Positions 1 to 11,827 of a stretch of DNA of 64,000 bases are shown here, piece by piece. Location: positions 469,169 through 533,168 of the forward strand of contig NW_006920419.1 in assembly GCF_000344685.1 (NCBI RefSeq), in the 5' to 3' direction. How positions within the stretch are numbered: the stretch's first letter is position 1; every line of letters begins with the position of its first letter. The notes beneath the pieces were generated by a model. The model worked only from the letters and a program-made list of their open reading frames with translations. It was not told the origin of the DNA and searched no databases. Origin of the DNA: Gloeophyllum trabeum ATCC 11539 (Eukaryota; Basidiomycota; Agaricomycetes; Gloeophyllales; Gloeophyllaceae). The position numbers and the translations under genes were made by a program.

Positions 1-885
1 GAAGAGCACCTGCGTCCAGTGGTCTTGTAGGCCGAACGAGAACGTCGCCAGAGCAAAAATAATGCCGTTATACCCCATAAGGCGAAGTTTATATTGGTGC
101 TCGGAAACGCATAGGAAGTATATGCAACCTAGATGGAGGGTAAACACGACCCCTGATGCCTAGTTAACAAATCCCCCAGAGCGCGCAGGGAAACCCATAG
201 TAGCCTACCGTAAGCCATGCTAGCGAATACTGTCCCTTGCATTAGACATGCCACTAATCGTGTCTCGCTAGTCGCGTTCACGCTTGCAGAGGCTGAAAAC
301 ATGAGGACTGTAGTGAAACCGCAAACACTCCGTACGATTTATATATTTTCTCCACCTCCATGTCGTGGTCGCATTTGCGGGAACCGAACATCCAGAACGT
401 GGCATACAAAGCACTCACCGTTCAGTGCATGCTTTTACACGCATTGCAGACATTCTGACACACGAACCTCTGGCATAGCAAAAGTCTCCTAATAGCTCAC
501 AATAATCTGATCGAAGGGGGGGACGTACCTTCTCTCCACAGCACTCTCCTGCATGAAGGAATAATGCTATGCGCAGCAGCATCAGTTGATGGTGCGTCAC
601 TGCCTGACTGCGGGACGATGCTGTGCAAATACAGGTGATACCAGGCATAGTCTCCGAAAGGCGAAGGGTTGTCATACTGGCGCACTTGAGGACCCGGCAG
701 TCATGCAGTGCTCATTCTGGAGCAGCAGATAACTAGTTGAAAATGCAGCCTACGGCAATGCTGTGCTTTCCAACTGAATCTATAATACACGAATAATACT
801 TGTCGTAGTCAGGTATTCCGGGTCAGCAGCCGCTAATGGTCAAAATACCTCACCATAAGCCAACCAACCGATCACTTCGCCAATT
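1..885. other. no recognisable gene
   Basis: Only short overlapping open frames without recognisable motifs or paired splice sites are visible. It is probably the 3' flank of the minus-strand gene that ends at 886 plus intergenic sequence. Confidence 0.5.
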
Positions 886-3057
886 TCAACGTAGCGCATT
901 TTCCACACGTTCTAAATTCGTCTCGAGAGATGCCAAAGCCATCGTCCCCATATCATGACCTGTTGTAAATTAAGGCCTTAGGAAGAACACAGGTCCAACG
1001 CGGTGCCAGCTTACTATGAGTGTCAGGGAGTTCCGTTAACCAGTTATCGAGCAGAACCCGTAAGGGTCCGAGCAGCGTCCCTTGCACAGCAGCGATCCTG
1101 TCCGGGTCCCGGATGCCAGTCTACCCGCGTCAATCGCTGCTCCCTTTCCCCATCACAACAAGAAACACATACTCTATTCCCCGAGTCCCGCATGAACACC
1201 ACATAATAAAACGCCAACACCTCGCTCAACCTCGCTGATTCCCCACTCTCCACAAACTCGTCCAGCTGCAGCGTACGCGGCAAGTCTGCACGGAACAAAA
1301 CAGGCCCGATCGCCTGGAACAGCGCCGGGGACGCGAAGACACTCGTACCCTCAGGCTGAGCCAGGCCCTGCAACACCGCCTCCTTCACCAGTCCAACCGC
1401 CGCCACGCGCATCTGCGGCGAGGTCGTCTCCGTGTCTGTGAGGATGTCCCGGAGGAGCTGGAGGCGCAGCAGTGGCGGCGAGAGCGCGAGCACCATCGAG
1501 AGCAGCCGGAAGACGAGGTGCCGCGTGGGCGGGTCGGGGTGCGAGGAGGCGAGGGTGGGGAGGAGCGAGGCGAGGGGCACGGATGTGGAGGGGTCTAGCG
1601 TGAGCGGGGGGTCGGATGCCTGCGCGCGGTGCAGAGCGTGCAGGAGCAAGGCGAGGGTTTCGTCTAGGGCGGTGCTCGTTTGGATGCAGTGGATGACGGT
1701 CGGGAGGAAAGTGGATAAGAGCGTAAGGGGGGAGACGTTACTTGGAGGTGAGTGTGCTAGGAGAATGAGAGAAACGACGGATGGTTCAGAGGACAGGGAT
1801 CGCTCGCTGTTACCCAACGTCGTCGAGGCATTCTAAGAGATTTGTAAAGAGGCCGTATTTGCGACTGAAATGACCAGACTATACCTGGGCTGCCTGGAGT
1901 GCCTGTTCCCCCGCCTCCCACCCTTGTCTAGTAGCAGATCGGAAGACAAGCCGCGGGAAATACTGTTGGAATGTCCGCTGTGCAAGGGAAGAGTCGATGC
2001 TTGCCTGATAGCCTTCAAGCGTCGAATCAAGGAGTGACTTGAGGATTTTCTGTGGTGCCGGTGGTCATTTCCAGACCTTCAGATATCAATCAGAGGCACA
2101 AACATTGCAGGCCACAATCTCATCTTCGTGCTCTACGGATTTTGTGCGTACCCATCGGGTTGCCTCGCCCACCAGCCGCGCTACAGCTGCGATGATATCG
2201 CGCCCCTGTCTTTTATCTGCGTGAGCCACCGCCAGCGAGAGTGCATCGTCCAGACCGCTCAACACTGGACGCAACGTATCCAACGGGGTCCGCCGACGAA
2301 CCTCCAAACGAGGAATTACTGCACAAGACAGCATCTTTAACGCTGCTCACGCACGGTGCACATAGGGTGAGCTCACGGACCGCATCCGTACAAATCGACA
2401 AGCCGCACGAGCTGCGCGGGCGCGCCTAGAGAGGGCGGTGGAGAGCCAGAAGGCTTCTCCGACTGGTCGCTTTCGTCATTGTCTTCACCTTCGCGCATAT
2501 CGAGCTCGAGGCGCTCCGTGGCTTCCTGCAAGGCAATCATGGCTTCTCGCGCATTGCTATGCTGGCCCATGTACGCTATCAGATCTCGCGCGCCGGGAGA
2601 GGACGAGGGCAAGATGCGGGGCAACACGCCCAGCGGGTCCTGTGGGACTCGCAGATCAGTAAGGCATGTGGAAGACCGAGAATAGAGAACACTGAGCAAA
2701 CTGACCAGAAGAGCGCCTCCATCTGAGGCGGAGACAGACTCGTAGATCTCCTCCAAAGTGAGGCGCGAAGCTTGGTCGTGCACAGATGACAGGATTGCGC
2801 TCGTTAACTGGGCGCTAAGCTTCTGCAAGGGCAAGGAACGAATTTCGCGGAGTCAGCGTTATTATAGACTTGTCGTATGGATCCCGCCAAGTCCAGTGAT
2901 ATGCTGTACTCACCTCCGAGTCCGTATCCTCCTGTATCTGGAGAACACGTGCGAGGGCCGGGTACGAGGACATGTCGGAGTCGAGCGCGCCTTTGAGAGT
3001 GGTATAGCCGTCCTGAGACGGAGTATCGGATATCGCTTGACCACGATGCTTCGACAA
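886..3057 (-). CDS. YAP-binding/ALF4/Glomulin-like (Ybp2-type) protein
   Basis: A helical, leucine-rich protein assembled from seven exons on the minus strand: about 3057-2914, 2822-2381, 2318-2152, 2049-1885, 1832-1173, 1120-1015 and 959-886. All junctions keep frame with GT-AG introns. Segments such as REAMIALQEATERLEL, VIPRLEVRRRTPLDTL and LLLHALHRAQ resemble the YAP-binding/ALF4/Glomulin family (yeast Ybp1/Ybp2, plant ALF4, animal glomulin). Members are HEAT-like adaptors in oxidative-stress signalling, kinetochores or cullin-RING control. The family call is from recognition of pattern, not a search. The last exon ends ALASLETNLERVENALR then stop. The 5' end is unresolved: the frame is open to about 3057, the first in-frame ATG is at 2973, and an upstream coding exon is possible. 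Confidence 0.6.
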
Positions 3058-3507
3058 CTGGCAGCGATGTCCGGAATCCTGGTAGTAGCCTCAGAGTCGC
3101 GTCCTCGCGTCGACGCCGACACCAAAATGACTCGTCCCGTACGACCGTTATTACCGAGCCTCCTGTTGTAGGTGCGTATATCGACGGCGGCGTGCGTCTA
3201 CCAGAGAAGTGTAAGTCGCAGCGACGCAACGGTGCGCGTCGGCTCTTTGTCGGGAATCGGCAAGTGAATCCCAATGCAAACACCTCCTTTTCCCGGCCAC
3301 TTTATCTGCGTACCTCGTACCAACAATAAACTCAGTCGCCGTAATGCGGCGTCGTCCATATGAGACCCTATTCTTCGAAGCGACCCCCAGCTCAAAGTTC
3401 AGACGTTCTGAGATTCTGCGACACACGTGCACGAAGAGAGGTCGTATTTATGGTTGAACTGAGAACCTGCAATGCGTTGGTCGTTCGCTCGACAACGGAC
3501 TGGCAAC

Positions 3508-5313
3508 ATGAAGGTACGCGCAGCTGAGCGACTCCTGGCCCTTGGAACGGCCGTCCTTTGCCAGTGGTGCGGGACGGTAAACGCTGCTCCCACTCCTCGT
3601 GAGTGTCTTTGAATTCATCGCACATGCACACATCAATCGCGTCAAACCGTGCAGAGCAGCTCTCCCTGCGGACCACAGACCTCAATCCCTATCCAACCAA
3701 ACCACGGGTGACTTTCCGTGCGGATGGCACCTTCAAACTAACCGTCTTCTCGGACCTGCACTACGGCGAGAACCCATGGGACGCATGGGGCCCCCAGCAG
3801 GATGTGAACAGCACAGTGCTGATGAAGCTCGTGTTGGCGAGCGAGCAGCCGGATTATGTGTGAGTTCGTCAGTTGATTTGTTCTGGGGACGGGAGGCTGA
3901 GGAGGCTCGGGTAGAGTGCTGAACGGAGACTTGATTACAGGAGAGAGTGAGTTCGAGTCCGACCGCTTAGCTGGATGCCCTGGCATTGATGGTGGTCTGA
4001 TAGATACGTTCCGCGAGAACTCTACTCACCTCATCGACGAGATCGTCGCTCCTCTCAACGCCGTGAAAATCCCTTTCTCCTCGACGCACGGCGTAAGTAT
4101 TCCCCTTCCACCTGCGAAACTACGTACCAATGCAGTCTGGCTGGCTGGCTGGCTCACTCTTCGACCCACCCAGAACCACGATAACGAACCCAATATCACG
4201 CACTACGAAGAGATCATCCGCGAGCAGGAAGTCGCGCCACTGAGCTACACGCGCCTTGCACCTCCGGGGGTCGGCGGGTACGGTGGGCCAGGTAACTACT
4301 GGGTCCCGGTATGTCCTGTACCCCCGAAGATATCCCACAGATGTGCATACTTACTTCTTGTGTCAGGTGTATGAGAAGGCGTCGGGTATGTATCCTATAC
4401 CCTTAATTTGCAGATGGAATTAAAATGCCTGACGATTACCAGATAGTGCACCCATACTGGTGCTCTGGTTCTTCGACTCGCGCGGTAACCACGCCCTCTC
4501 CCTCCTACTCCCGCCCACGCTCACAGACGCCCAGGCGGTTTCTCCCCCGGTGCGAACTCGACGGCGATGCCAGACTGGGTCGACGCGAGCGTCGCGACGT
4601 GGATCAAGAGCGAGACGGCCGCGATGACCGCAGCATGGGGCCCCGCCTCAGCGCGGGGGGCGCTCGCATTCGTTCACATTCCGCCGTGCGTCGTATTTAT
4701 TGCTCCTCGTCTCGCCTGACTTGACTTCAATTTGCTAGTCACGTCATCCAGCCGCTTCAGGCAGGGCTGAACAGCACCCGGGACCCAGGGCTCAACGGTG
4801 TGTACCCGCGCACTCCTCAGGCTCGCGCGCTGACATACGCTGCTCCAGCTGACCTCCTCGGCCAGGGATCCACGCAGGCGACTACTGACCCCGCGAATAA
4901 TGGCAAAGACGATGATTTCTGGGCCACGCTAAATGCGGAGGTGGAGAACCTGCACGCGGTGATATCCGGGCACGGTCAGTCCTCTAATAGCATGTGCGTA
5001 TATCCGGATGTTGAGGGCGGGCATGGATAGATCACGGGAATGAATGGTGCATCCGCGAGCCGACCAAGGATGTCATTTTCTGCTTTGACAAGCATTCCGG
5101 GTATGTATAGCGTGCATGCACTTCCTGTCAGGCTGTGTTCACACTCATGAATGTAGGTATGGCGGGTACAGCAGTGCGGGCTGGGGCCATGGCGTGCGGA
5201 ATATCGTCTTCAGCTCGCCTGACCCGAAGCAAGGCTTGCAGACGTGGATCCGGCTGGAGGATGGGACAACACGAGCACAGGTGACATTGGATGGGAGATA
5301 TATGCGGCGGTGA
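3508..5313 (+). CDS. secreted calcineurin-like metallophosphoesterase (Dcr2/PAP29-like)
   Basis: The start is ATG 3508, and it encodes a basic-hydrophobic signal peptide (MKVRAAERLLALGTAVLCQW). Visible exons include 3508-3598, 3655-3859, 3915-3946 and 4004 onward, and the last exon ends at TGA 5311-5313. The metallophosphatase motifs appear in order: SDLHYGE (motif I, D-x-H), NGDLITGE (motif II, GDxxxxE), GNHDNE (motif III, created exactly by the splice at about 4093/4173), and GHDHGNEWC near the C-terminus. The family (PF00149, Dcr2-like branch) hydrolyses phosphomonoesters or diesters using a dinuclear metal centre. The signal peptide suggests extracellular or vacuolar action. All catalytic motifs are intact, so the gene is probably functional. 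The substrate cannot be read from sequence. Confidence 0.85.
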
Positions 5314-5665
5314 TGCTGGTGGATTGGAAATGGGGCATGGGTGTTGTGCAATGTAAATATGGCTATATACCACAGACATAAAAGGCATTGTGCACTCTTC
5401 GATGCTAAGAAGGCTACATAATGCAACTTACGACACTACAATCAAGCAAAGGAGACACATCTTTCCCAAATGTCCCCATGGACAAACTGCTTAAATGCAA
5501 CTCTTGTGGGGTGTTCACATATGACAGCTGTATTGGCTGCCCTGAAGAATCCTTTGAGGTGCAGAGGAGGAATCCAGAAGTGAAGGTCTCCCTGGGGACT
5601 TATCAGCCAACCATCATCATGGATTGAAGTACTCCTGAATTGTTCTAAGCATATGTTTCAGTTAT
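5314..5665. other. short convergent intergenic region
   Basis: Lies between the 3' ends of the metallophosphoesterase and the NLR gene. A 68-codon plus-strand frame (5421-5627) has a CxxC..CxxC flavour but no supporting structure, so it is left unannotated. Confidence 0.4.
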
Positions 5666-8600
5666 CTACAAGATGCACTGAATATTATCTAACTCACCTG
5701 AATATTCATCTTCTGGGAGTGTGGTATTTCCTGCTTGGATTTCCCAAATTCTGATTGTTTTATCATAGGATCCAGAGATGACGTGCTTGCCATCAGGAGA
5801 GAAGACCACAGAGTTGACAGAAGACTCATGCCCTCTTAGAGGCTCACCGACTGCCTGTCCTGTTAGAGTATCCCACACCCTGACTGTGCAGTCATCTGAT
5901 CCAGACACAATGTACTTGCCATCAGGAGAGAAGGCTACAGCAGTGATGCAGTCATTGTGACCTTTGAGTGGGTCACCTATGGGCTTTCCTGTATGAGCAT
6001 CCCACAAGGTGATTGTCTTGTCATCTGATCCAGAGACAATATGCTGGCCATCAGGAGAGAAGGCCACAGATCTGCTATAATATTCATGGCCAGTGAGAGG
6101 CATACCCATTGCCTTTCCTGTTAGGGCATCCCATACCATGATTGCTTTGTCATTGGTTCCAGAGACAATGTGCTTGCCATCAGGAGAGAAGGCCACAAAG
6201 TTGACAGAACATTCATGGCCTTTGAGAGGTTCACCCAGTTCCTGTTGTGTGATAGCATCCCAGACCCTGATTGTGTTGTCATTTGCAGCAGAGATGATAT
6301 GCTTCCCATCAGGAGAGAAGGCCACGGTGTTGACCCAGCTGCCATGGGCTTCTAGGGGCTGGCCTAGTGCCTGGCCTGTTTGAGCATCCCATACCCTGAT
6401 TGTCTTGTCATTTGATCCAGAGACAATGTGCTTGCCTTGAGGAGAGAAGACCACAGATCTGACAGAAGACTTGTGACCTCTAAGGGGTTCACCCACTGCC
6501 TCTCCTGTCTGAGCATCCCACAGTCTAATTGTCTTGTCATTTGATCCAGAGACAATGTGTTTCCCATTGGGAGAAACAGCCACAGAGTTGACGGAACCCT
6601 CATGGCATCTGGAATGTGCATCCTGAGTTGGTTGTGTGAGACCATCCCATACCCAGACTGTGCTGTCATCTGACCCAGAGAGGATATGCTTTCCATCAGG
6701 AGAGAAGGCCACAGACTGGACAGAATATTTGTGGCCTCTGAGGGGCTCACCCACTGCATCTCCTGTTTGAGCATCCCATAGCCTAATGGTCTTGTCATGG
6801 GACCCAGATACAATGGTCTTGCCATCAGGAGAGAAGGCCACAGAACTGACAGAAGACTCATGCCCTCTTAGAGGCTCACCAATCTCCTCTCCTGTCTCAG
6901 CATCCCATAGCCTGATTGTCTTGTCACTTGATCCAGACACAAGGTGCTTGCCATCAGGGGAGAAGGCCACAGATCTCACTGAAGCTTTATGGCCTTTGAG
7001 AGGGTCACCAACTGCCTGTCCAGTACAAGCATCCCATACCCTGATTGTGTTGTCATCTGATCCAGACACAATATGCTTGCCATCAGGAGAGAAGGCCACC
7101 GATCTGACAGAATACCCATGGCCTCTGAGAGGCTCACTCATTGCCTGTCCAGTCTGAGCATCCCAGACCCTGACAGTACTGTCATCTGACCCAGAGACAA
7201 TATGCTTTCCATCAGGAGAGAAGGCCACAGACTGGACAGAATATTCATGGCCTCTGAGAGGCTCACCCACTGCTTCTCCTGTTTGAGCATTCCAGAGCCT
7301 GATCGTCCTGTCATTTGATCCCGAGGCAATGTGCCTGTCATCAGGAGAGAAGGCAACAGATCTGACTGGAAATTCATGGCCCTTGAGAGGCTCTCCCACT
7401 GCCTCTCCTGTCAGAGCATCCCACATCCTGATGGTGTTGTCATTGGATCCAGAAATAATGTGCATGCCATCATGCGAAATGGCTGCAGATTGAACTCCAG
7501 ATTTATGTCCTTGGATCACCAGCTGCTGAGCAGGCCAGTTCTTCAGTTTGCCTACTTCCACCTGGAGTGTGTTGAGCACAGATGCTTGATAGTGCTGGGC
7601 CACAAGAGAAGCCTCTGGTGCAAATGGTATGGCTGAAAGATAGATATGGGGTGCTGACTCTGTTATGGGTTTGGCAAAGTAGAGAATGAACTGGGCTGCA
7701 TCCTGCGCCAATTCTGCTAGGCCTGGGTGGTATGGCTAAGTATCGCAAGGAATAAGTGAGTTGTGTGTCAGCACATTTAAAGCATGGATGCTTACCTCTA
7801 TCCATTTAGCCACTTGAAGTAATGTCTGGCGTGCAACATTCACCCTGCCAAGTATGCTAAGAATTTCAAACCAGCATAGCAGCTTCTTCTTCAGGAAATC
7901 ATCCACCATGTGAGTCAATTGAGGTGGCCTGATAGAGGTATGTTGTGACCTCCAGAACTGCTCAAGGTGGCTTCCAAAGAACTGGCAAGCATATGCAATT
8001 TCAGCAGATGGCTGTTCATACTCCTGGTCAACATTGCGCTTGTGGGATGTTTTGAGCTTGCAGTGGTTGAACCTGAGGTGAGTGTCGATGATGAACAATG
8101 ATCCTTGACATAATCTCCCATGGTGGTACGGGAGATCAATGAAAAACATTCCAGCAGACTCCTGACTTGTCAGGAAGTCATAGAAGGACTTGTGCAGGGG
8201 CTGGATTGGTGTGTCGGTGCCAGCAGTAACCCCATCCAAGAGTGAGCCCATAAACTCCAGAACACACTGGATATCACCCAAGGTAGATGCAATACTTTCT
8301 CGAGTACCAGATGGTGACAGCAGCACAGCCAAGCTCATCATGGAGAGCGGCCTGTATGAGGCCAGGACAGGACCAACAGCACTGTGGAAGTTCCTGGTGA
8401 TATTCTCCTGTTCATCGGTGTCCATGCCATTGATCACAAACAGCTCAGTGAGGACTGTCTTGTACAGCCCATACAGGGTCTGGGTGGACTTGCGTGAGGC
8501 ATCAGGGACGATCCTGTGGAATCTGGCCTGGTAATTGATCCCCGCCGGCTTTGGATCCGTGATAAACTTGCAAGCGACAAAGGCCCACTGGAAGAGCCTC

Positions 8601-10729
8601 CCAGCAAGCCCAGCCAGCTCTTCACAATCAGACTCCTGCAGCCCAGGAGTCAACTGCGTCTTGATGTACAGCAAGATATCCTGATGCGTATCTTGAACAT
8701 CCTCCATGCTCCTACGCTCCACATGGGCAGAGTGCTTGAATGCCGCCATGATATCTTGCTCTGGACGAGAAGTGAGGATGATGCGGAAGTTGGATGGGAG
8801 AAGGTGGCTCTTGTTGGCAAAGATGTCGAGGACGGGCCTCCGGGCGAACACGTCTCCGCTCTCGTCCAGGGCATCAACGACGATGACAATAGGCCCCAAG
8901 ATATCCAGCCCGCTCGTAGGCTTCAGCAGGAACTGCTCAAACTGATCTGCGATATCCCTAGTAGTGCGCGCCGCAGTGTCCAGCGTCGAAAGCCGCTCCC
9001 TGACGCGCGGGACGTGATCCGCCAGATCCCTGGCCACAGTGCCAAAGAGCGCGGACGGCCCCCGCGCAGCCGCCTCCGCCCTCGAGAAGCAGAAGGAGGA
9101 CCCGAGCCGGCCGAGGTCCCTGAACCAGCGCGCGACGGTATGCGCCACGGTCGACTTGCCGGTGCCCGCTCCCCCGGTGAGCAAGAGGACCCGCTTGTCG
9201 CCGCCGCCGCCGCCGCCGCCGTTGACCCACTGCGCGATGTCGCTCAGCAGGCCCTCGCGCGTGCCGGGCAGGCAGGTCTTGGACGGCTGGCAGCCAGCCC
9301 CGGGCGCGTAGGGGATGTCCCGCACTTCGATTGCGTCGCCTGTGGGATAGAGGGTGAGCCCGCGCGGATATCGAACGCGAAATGGGCCTTACGCATCCCC
9401 GCGAGGTCGTCCTTGCTCCGGATACACAGGAGCTGGGTTTGGAGGATCCCGTTGTTGCGAAAGTCGGCGTAGAGGTCCTGGAACTTGGTCGTGAACTCGT
9501 CGATCATCCTGTCCGTATCCCGCAGCGCCTGCTTCCACGCGCGGGCAACTATGCCCGATGCCATCAGCATCCCCGACGACCCCGAGGAGCGAGGAGCGAG
9601 GAGCGACGTACAGAAGTGCTTATCCTTCGCGTACACCTGGACAAAGTGGCCGCACTCTACCGCTTGCTGGAGCATCTTGACGATCACGCCCTTCTGGTGC
9701 GCGAACCGGTCCGGCAGGGCCCGCGCGTCGTCGGCGAAGCCGAGCGCCTTGGCGATGGCCGACAGCAGATCCCGCACCTTCGCGTCGCGCTCCGCGCCCT
9801 GCCGGAGCACCTGCAGACGCCGCGCGTCAGTGTCGTCAGCGCAAAGAGCAACTCGCCCGGCGGACCTTGTACGCCGCGGAGAAGACGCCGTACGCCATCT
9901 TCGCCCAGGGGTGGATCTGGGTCGAGCGTGTACGTATGTCAGCGCGCGAGAGCGATGGCGGGTGTCTACATACCTCGGAGAGGACGCCCGCGACCTGGCC
10001 GAGGATCGCGAGCTTGTCGAGGACGGACTGGACCGCGTCCGCGGGGACGCCGGCGAGCAGCGCCGCGGCCGCCGCCGGGGGCGAGGGCAGCGGCATCGCG
10101 CGCATCGCGTCCGCCGCGTCCGCCGCGCCGGCGGCAGTCGCGCCTGCAAAGGCCGATAGGCTGCGTACGGCGACGTCGAACTCGATGCGGATGCGGTGCG
10201 CGGGATCGCCGTCGAGGTCGCGGGCGACTGTGGGTGGGTAGCGCCAGTGAGGCGGCGTGCAGCGGGGGAGGAAAGAGGGACGCACCGTGCTGGCGCGGGG
10301 AGCCCTGCAGCAGCGCCCGGACGTCCGCCTCGCAGCCGCCGACGCGCGCATCCGGGTGCCACAGGCGGCGCTTCGACTTGAGCGACACCGAGAGCGAGTC
10401 CGACGCGCTGTCGCTGGGCATTCATTCGGTTCGTGGTTAGACAGGGGGAAACAGCGCCGGCGGGACGCACAAGGAAATCACGTCGTCCCACCGCGCGTGC
10501 GCGCCGCGCGCGGGGATGGCCCGCGTGTCTTGCGTGGTGTCGCCGACGGCGAAGGATACGTACAGCTTGTGCACCGTCCGCCACGTTTGCTGCGCGTGGA
10601 TCTGGATGTCTGTGCGAGCGAGAGCGGTATTCGCACTATGAACGGCTATGCGAGAGGGCTCTGCTTACTGGTGATCTCGAGGACCTGCGCGGGGTCGAGG
10701 TCGGGAGGATTGGGTTCGCTTGCAGCCAT
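5666..10729 (-). CDS. NLR-like STAND protein: C2-like / NACHT / 14 WD40 repeats
   Basis: A minus-strand gene with eight or more exons. ATG is at 10729 (MAASEPNPPDLDPAQVLEIT) and the first exon ends at 10669. The next exons (10609 down to about 10000) encode a beta-rich C2-like region containing VHKLYVSFAVGD and SLSVSLKSKRRLWHP. A helical linker follows (IHPWAKMAYGVFSAAYK). The long exon from about 9336 to 7796 encodes NACHT with Walker A GGAGTGKST, Walker B PIVIVVDALDE and ILTSRPEQD. The last exon (7735-5666) encodes a short linker and 14 WD40 repeats. Fungal STAND proteins of this layout oligomerise on ligand sensing and act in allorecognition or defence (for example Podospora HET-E/HET-D); function here is inferred. 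The 5' third looks clearly GC-richer than the WD40 exon. No frameshift is seen, so the gene looks intact. Confidence 0.88.
5728..7530 (-). repeat. 14 tandem near-identical WD40 repeats (about 129 bp unit)
   Basis: Fourteen consecutive units of about 43 residues fit the pattern GH-xxx-VxSVAFSPDGKHIVSGS followed by xDxTIRxWDAxTGxAVGEPL. Fourteen units equal two seven-bladed propellers. Units are nearly identical in the framework (SVAFSPDGKHIVSGSDD) and also strongly similar in DNA. Differences concentrate in the three residues after GH (EFP, EYS, GYS, KAS, ESS, KYS, EGS, KSS, GSW, ECS, EYY, NDC) and around SGSxDxT. This matches the hypervariable-surface behaviour known for fungal HNWD genes. 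Confidence 0.9.
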
Positions 10730-11118
10730 CGATTGATGTCGGGCCACAGCTCTCTGAAAGGTGGCAACAAGAACGATTGCACAACAACCCGCAATGGGCC
10801 AGTCCTTCTGTTATCACGGTAGTGCAGCGCAGCTTCGAGGCGCGTTATTTGTACATGTTTGCCTATGTGGCGCAATGCGACAGATAAGATCTATCGGCGC
10901 CGGCATCTAATCTGATAGGACCACCAACCTCGGGACTCACATCCAGCAACACTCTGTCTGGTATTTTTACACTTCTCTGCCGTACTGACTCAGAGTCATC
11001 GCACGTATCCACGCTAATCTGATTATATGACGACGCCCCAACACCGTACGTACGGGAGGCGTCCGACGCCAGTGCTCTGACAGTCCCGGTCCCGCCCCCA
11101 TGCCCTAGCCAGGGCGGG
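10730..11118. other. intergenic region upstream of the NLR gene
   Basis: Probable promoter region of the minus-strand NLR gene and of the decayed plus-strand gene. No coding frame with recognisable content. Confidence 0.4.
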
Positions 11119-11125
11119 TATAAAA
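11119..11125 (+). promoter_or_regulatory. TATA box of the decayed methyltransferase
   Basis: TATAAAA in a GC-rich context, immediately before the O-methyltransferase remnant. A second similar GC-rich TATAAGAG occurs near 11890 but no gene follows it. Confidence 0.4.
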
Positions 11126-11141
11126 CCCCAGCGCACTCACC

Positions 11142-11575
11142 GGGAACAGCTCGCGCAGGACAGCGCCTACGCCGAGTCGAGGACTACCACGCCGCGCGCC
11201 TCGCCCCGCCCGATCCCGTCGTTCGTCGAGCATGTGATCCAGCACACGAGGGCGAACGCGCTCCCGCCCATTTCCATCTCCCCGCTCCAGGGCAGGCTCC
11301 TGCGCGTCGTGGTCAAGGCGACGGGCGCAGCGCGTCGTCGTGGAGGTCGGTACGCTCGGCGGGCGAGTCGCGCGCTTGCCTCTCATGTCCTCACACAGCT
11401 CGTCGACAACATGGTCGACGAGGGCGGCGTCTCCGACCCCTCCACCACCTCCAACACGCGCGTGAACAGCATGCGTCGCCTGCTCGAGCAGCTGACAGAC
11501 GACCCCGAGCTCGAGGCGACGACGGTGGGACGGGTTCGTCGCTGCGGTCAGGGGTGTAGGCGCGCGGCGGAGGCG
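11142..11575 (+). pseudogene. decayed SAM-dependent O-methyltransferase
   Basis: Pieces of a class-I O-methyltransferase appear in order but in different frames. First comes an N-terminal stretch (REQLAQDSAYAES, DPVV, then EHVIQHTRANALPPISI and LQGRLLRVVVKATGA). Next is the SAM-binding motif VVVEVGTLGG (about 11335), one frame off. The C-terminal stretch LVDNMVDEGGVSDPSTT, SMRRLLEQLTDDPELEATTV follows, then WDGFVAAVRGV after another shift. In intact family members about 100 residues lie between the GTLGG motif and VDN (the rest of the SAM fold, including the acidic metal-binding segment); here they are missing. Several frameshifts plus an internal deletion indicate a pseudogene rather than unrecognised introns. 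The parent function would have been methylation of a small phenolic or polyketide-like substrate. Confidence 0.6.
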
Positions 11576-11589
11576 CTTCTTGTAGTCGA

Positions 11590-11661
11590 CGGTGTATGGT
11601 GTATGGTGTATGGGCGGGGCATGTACGAATATCAATACGCACACACACACACGCGCGCGCC
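11590..11661. repeat. short tandem repeats: GTGTATG units and (CA)n(CG)n
   Basis: Three copies of a GTGTATG-like unit (about 11590-11611) followed by an alternating CA/CG tract (about 11639-11661). The purine-pyrimidine alternation could favour Z-DNA. This is non-coding sequence just downstream of the pseudogene. Confidence 0.7.
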
Positions 11662-11814
11662 CGTCCATCCGCGCGTCGAGATCTCGCTTCCTGATCCTTC
11701 TTCCCCACCCGCCCGTCCCGACTCCCGTGGCCGGGCACGCCGTCATGCAAGGTTACATTCCGTATCTTGATCTGAGAATCCCAGTACTTGTATCTGCAAT
11801 CCCACCGACGTGCC

Positions 11815-11827
11815 GGGGGGGGGGGGG
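11815..11827 (+). repeat. 13-bp poly-G run
   Basis: Uninterrupted G tract, a slippage-prone homopolymer whose exact length should be treated as uncertain in the assembly. Confidence 0.9.

Noticed and set aside
5421..5627. Small cysteine-containing frame after the NLR gene
   Set aside because: CxxC pairs alone are weak evidence; no promoter, splice or family support.
5728..7530. WD40 repeats as an assembly artefact
   Set aside because: Each unit carries its own substitutions and the frame stays open over all 14, so the array is real, although the exact repeat number could still be mis-assembled.
9244..10584. 446-codon minus-strand frame as an independent gene
   Set aside because: It runs through NLR introns; splicing links its real parts to the NACHT exon and its ends are out of the true frame.
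11105..11746. 213-codon minus-strand frame
   Set aside because: Shadow of the decayed plus-strand O-methyltransferase; arginine-rich with no motif.
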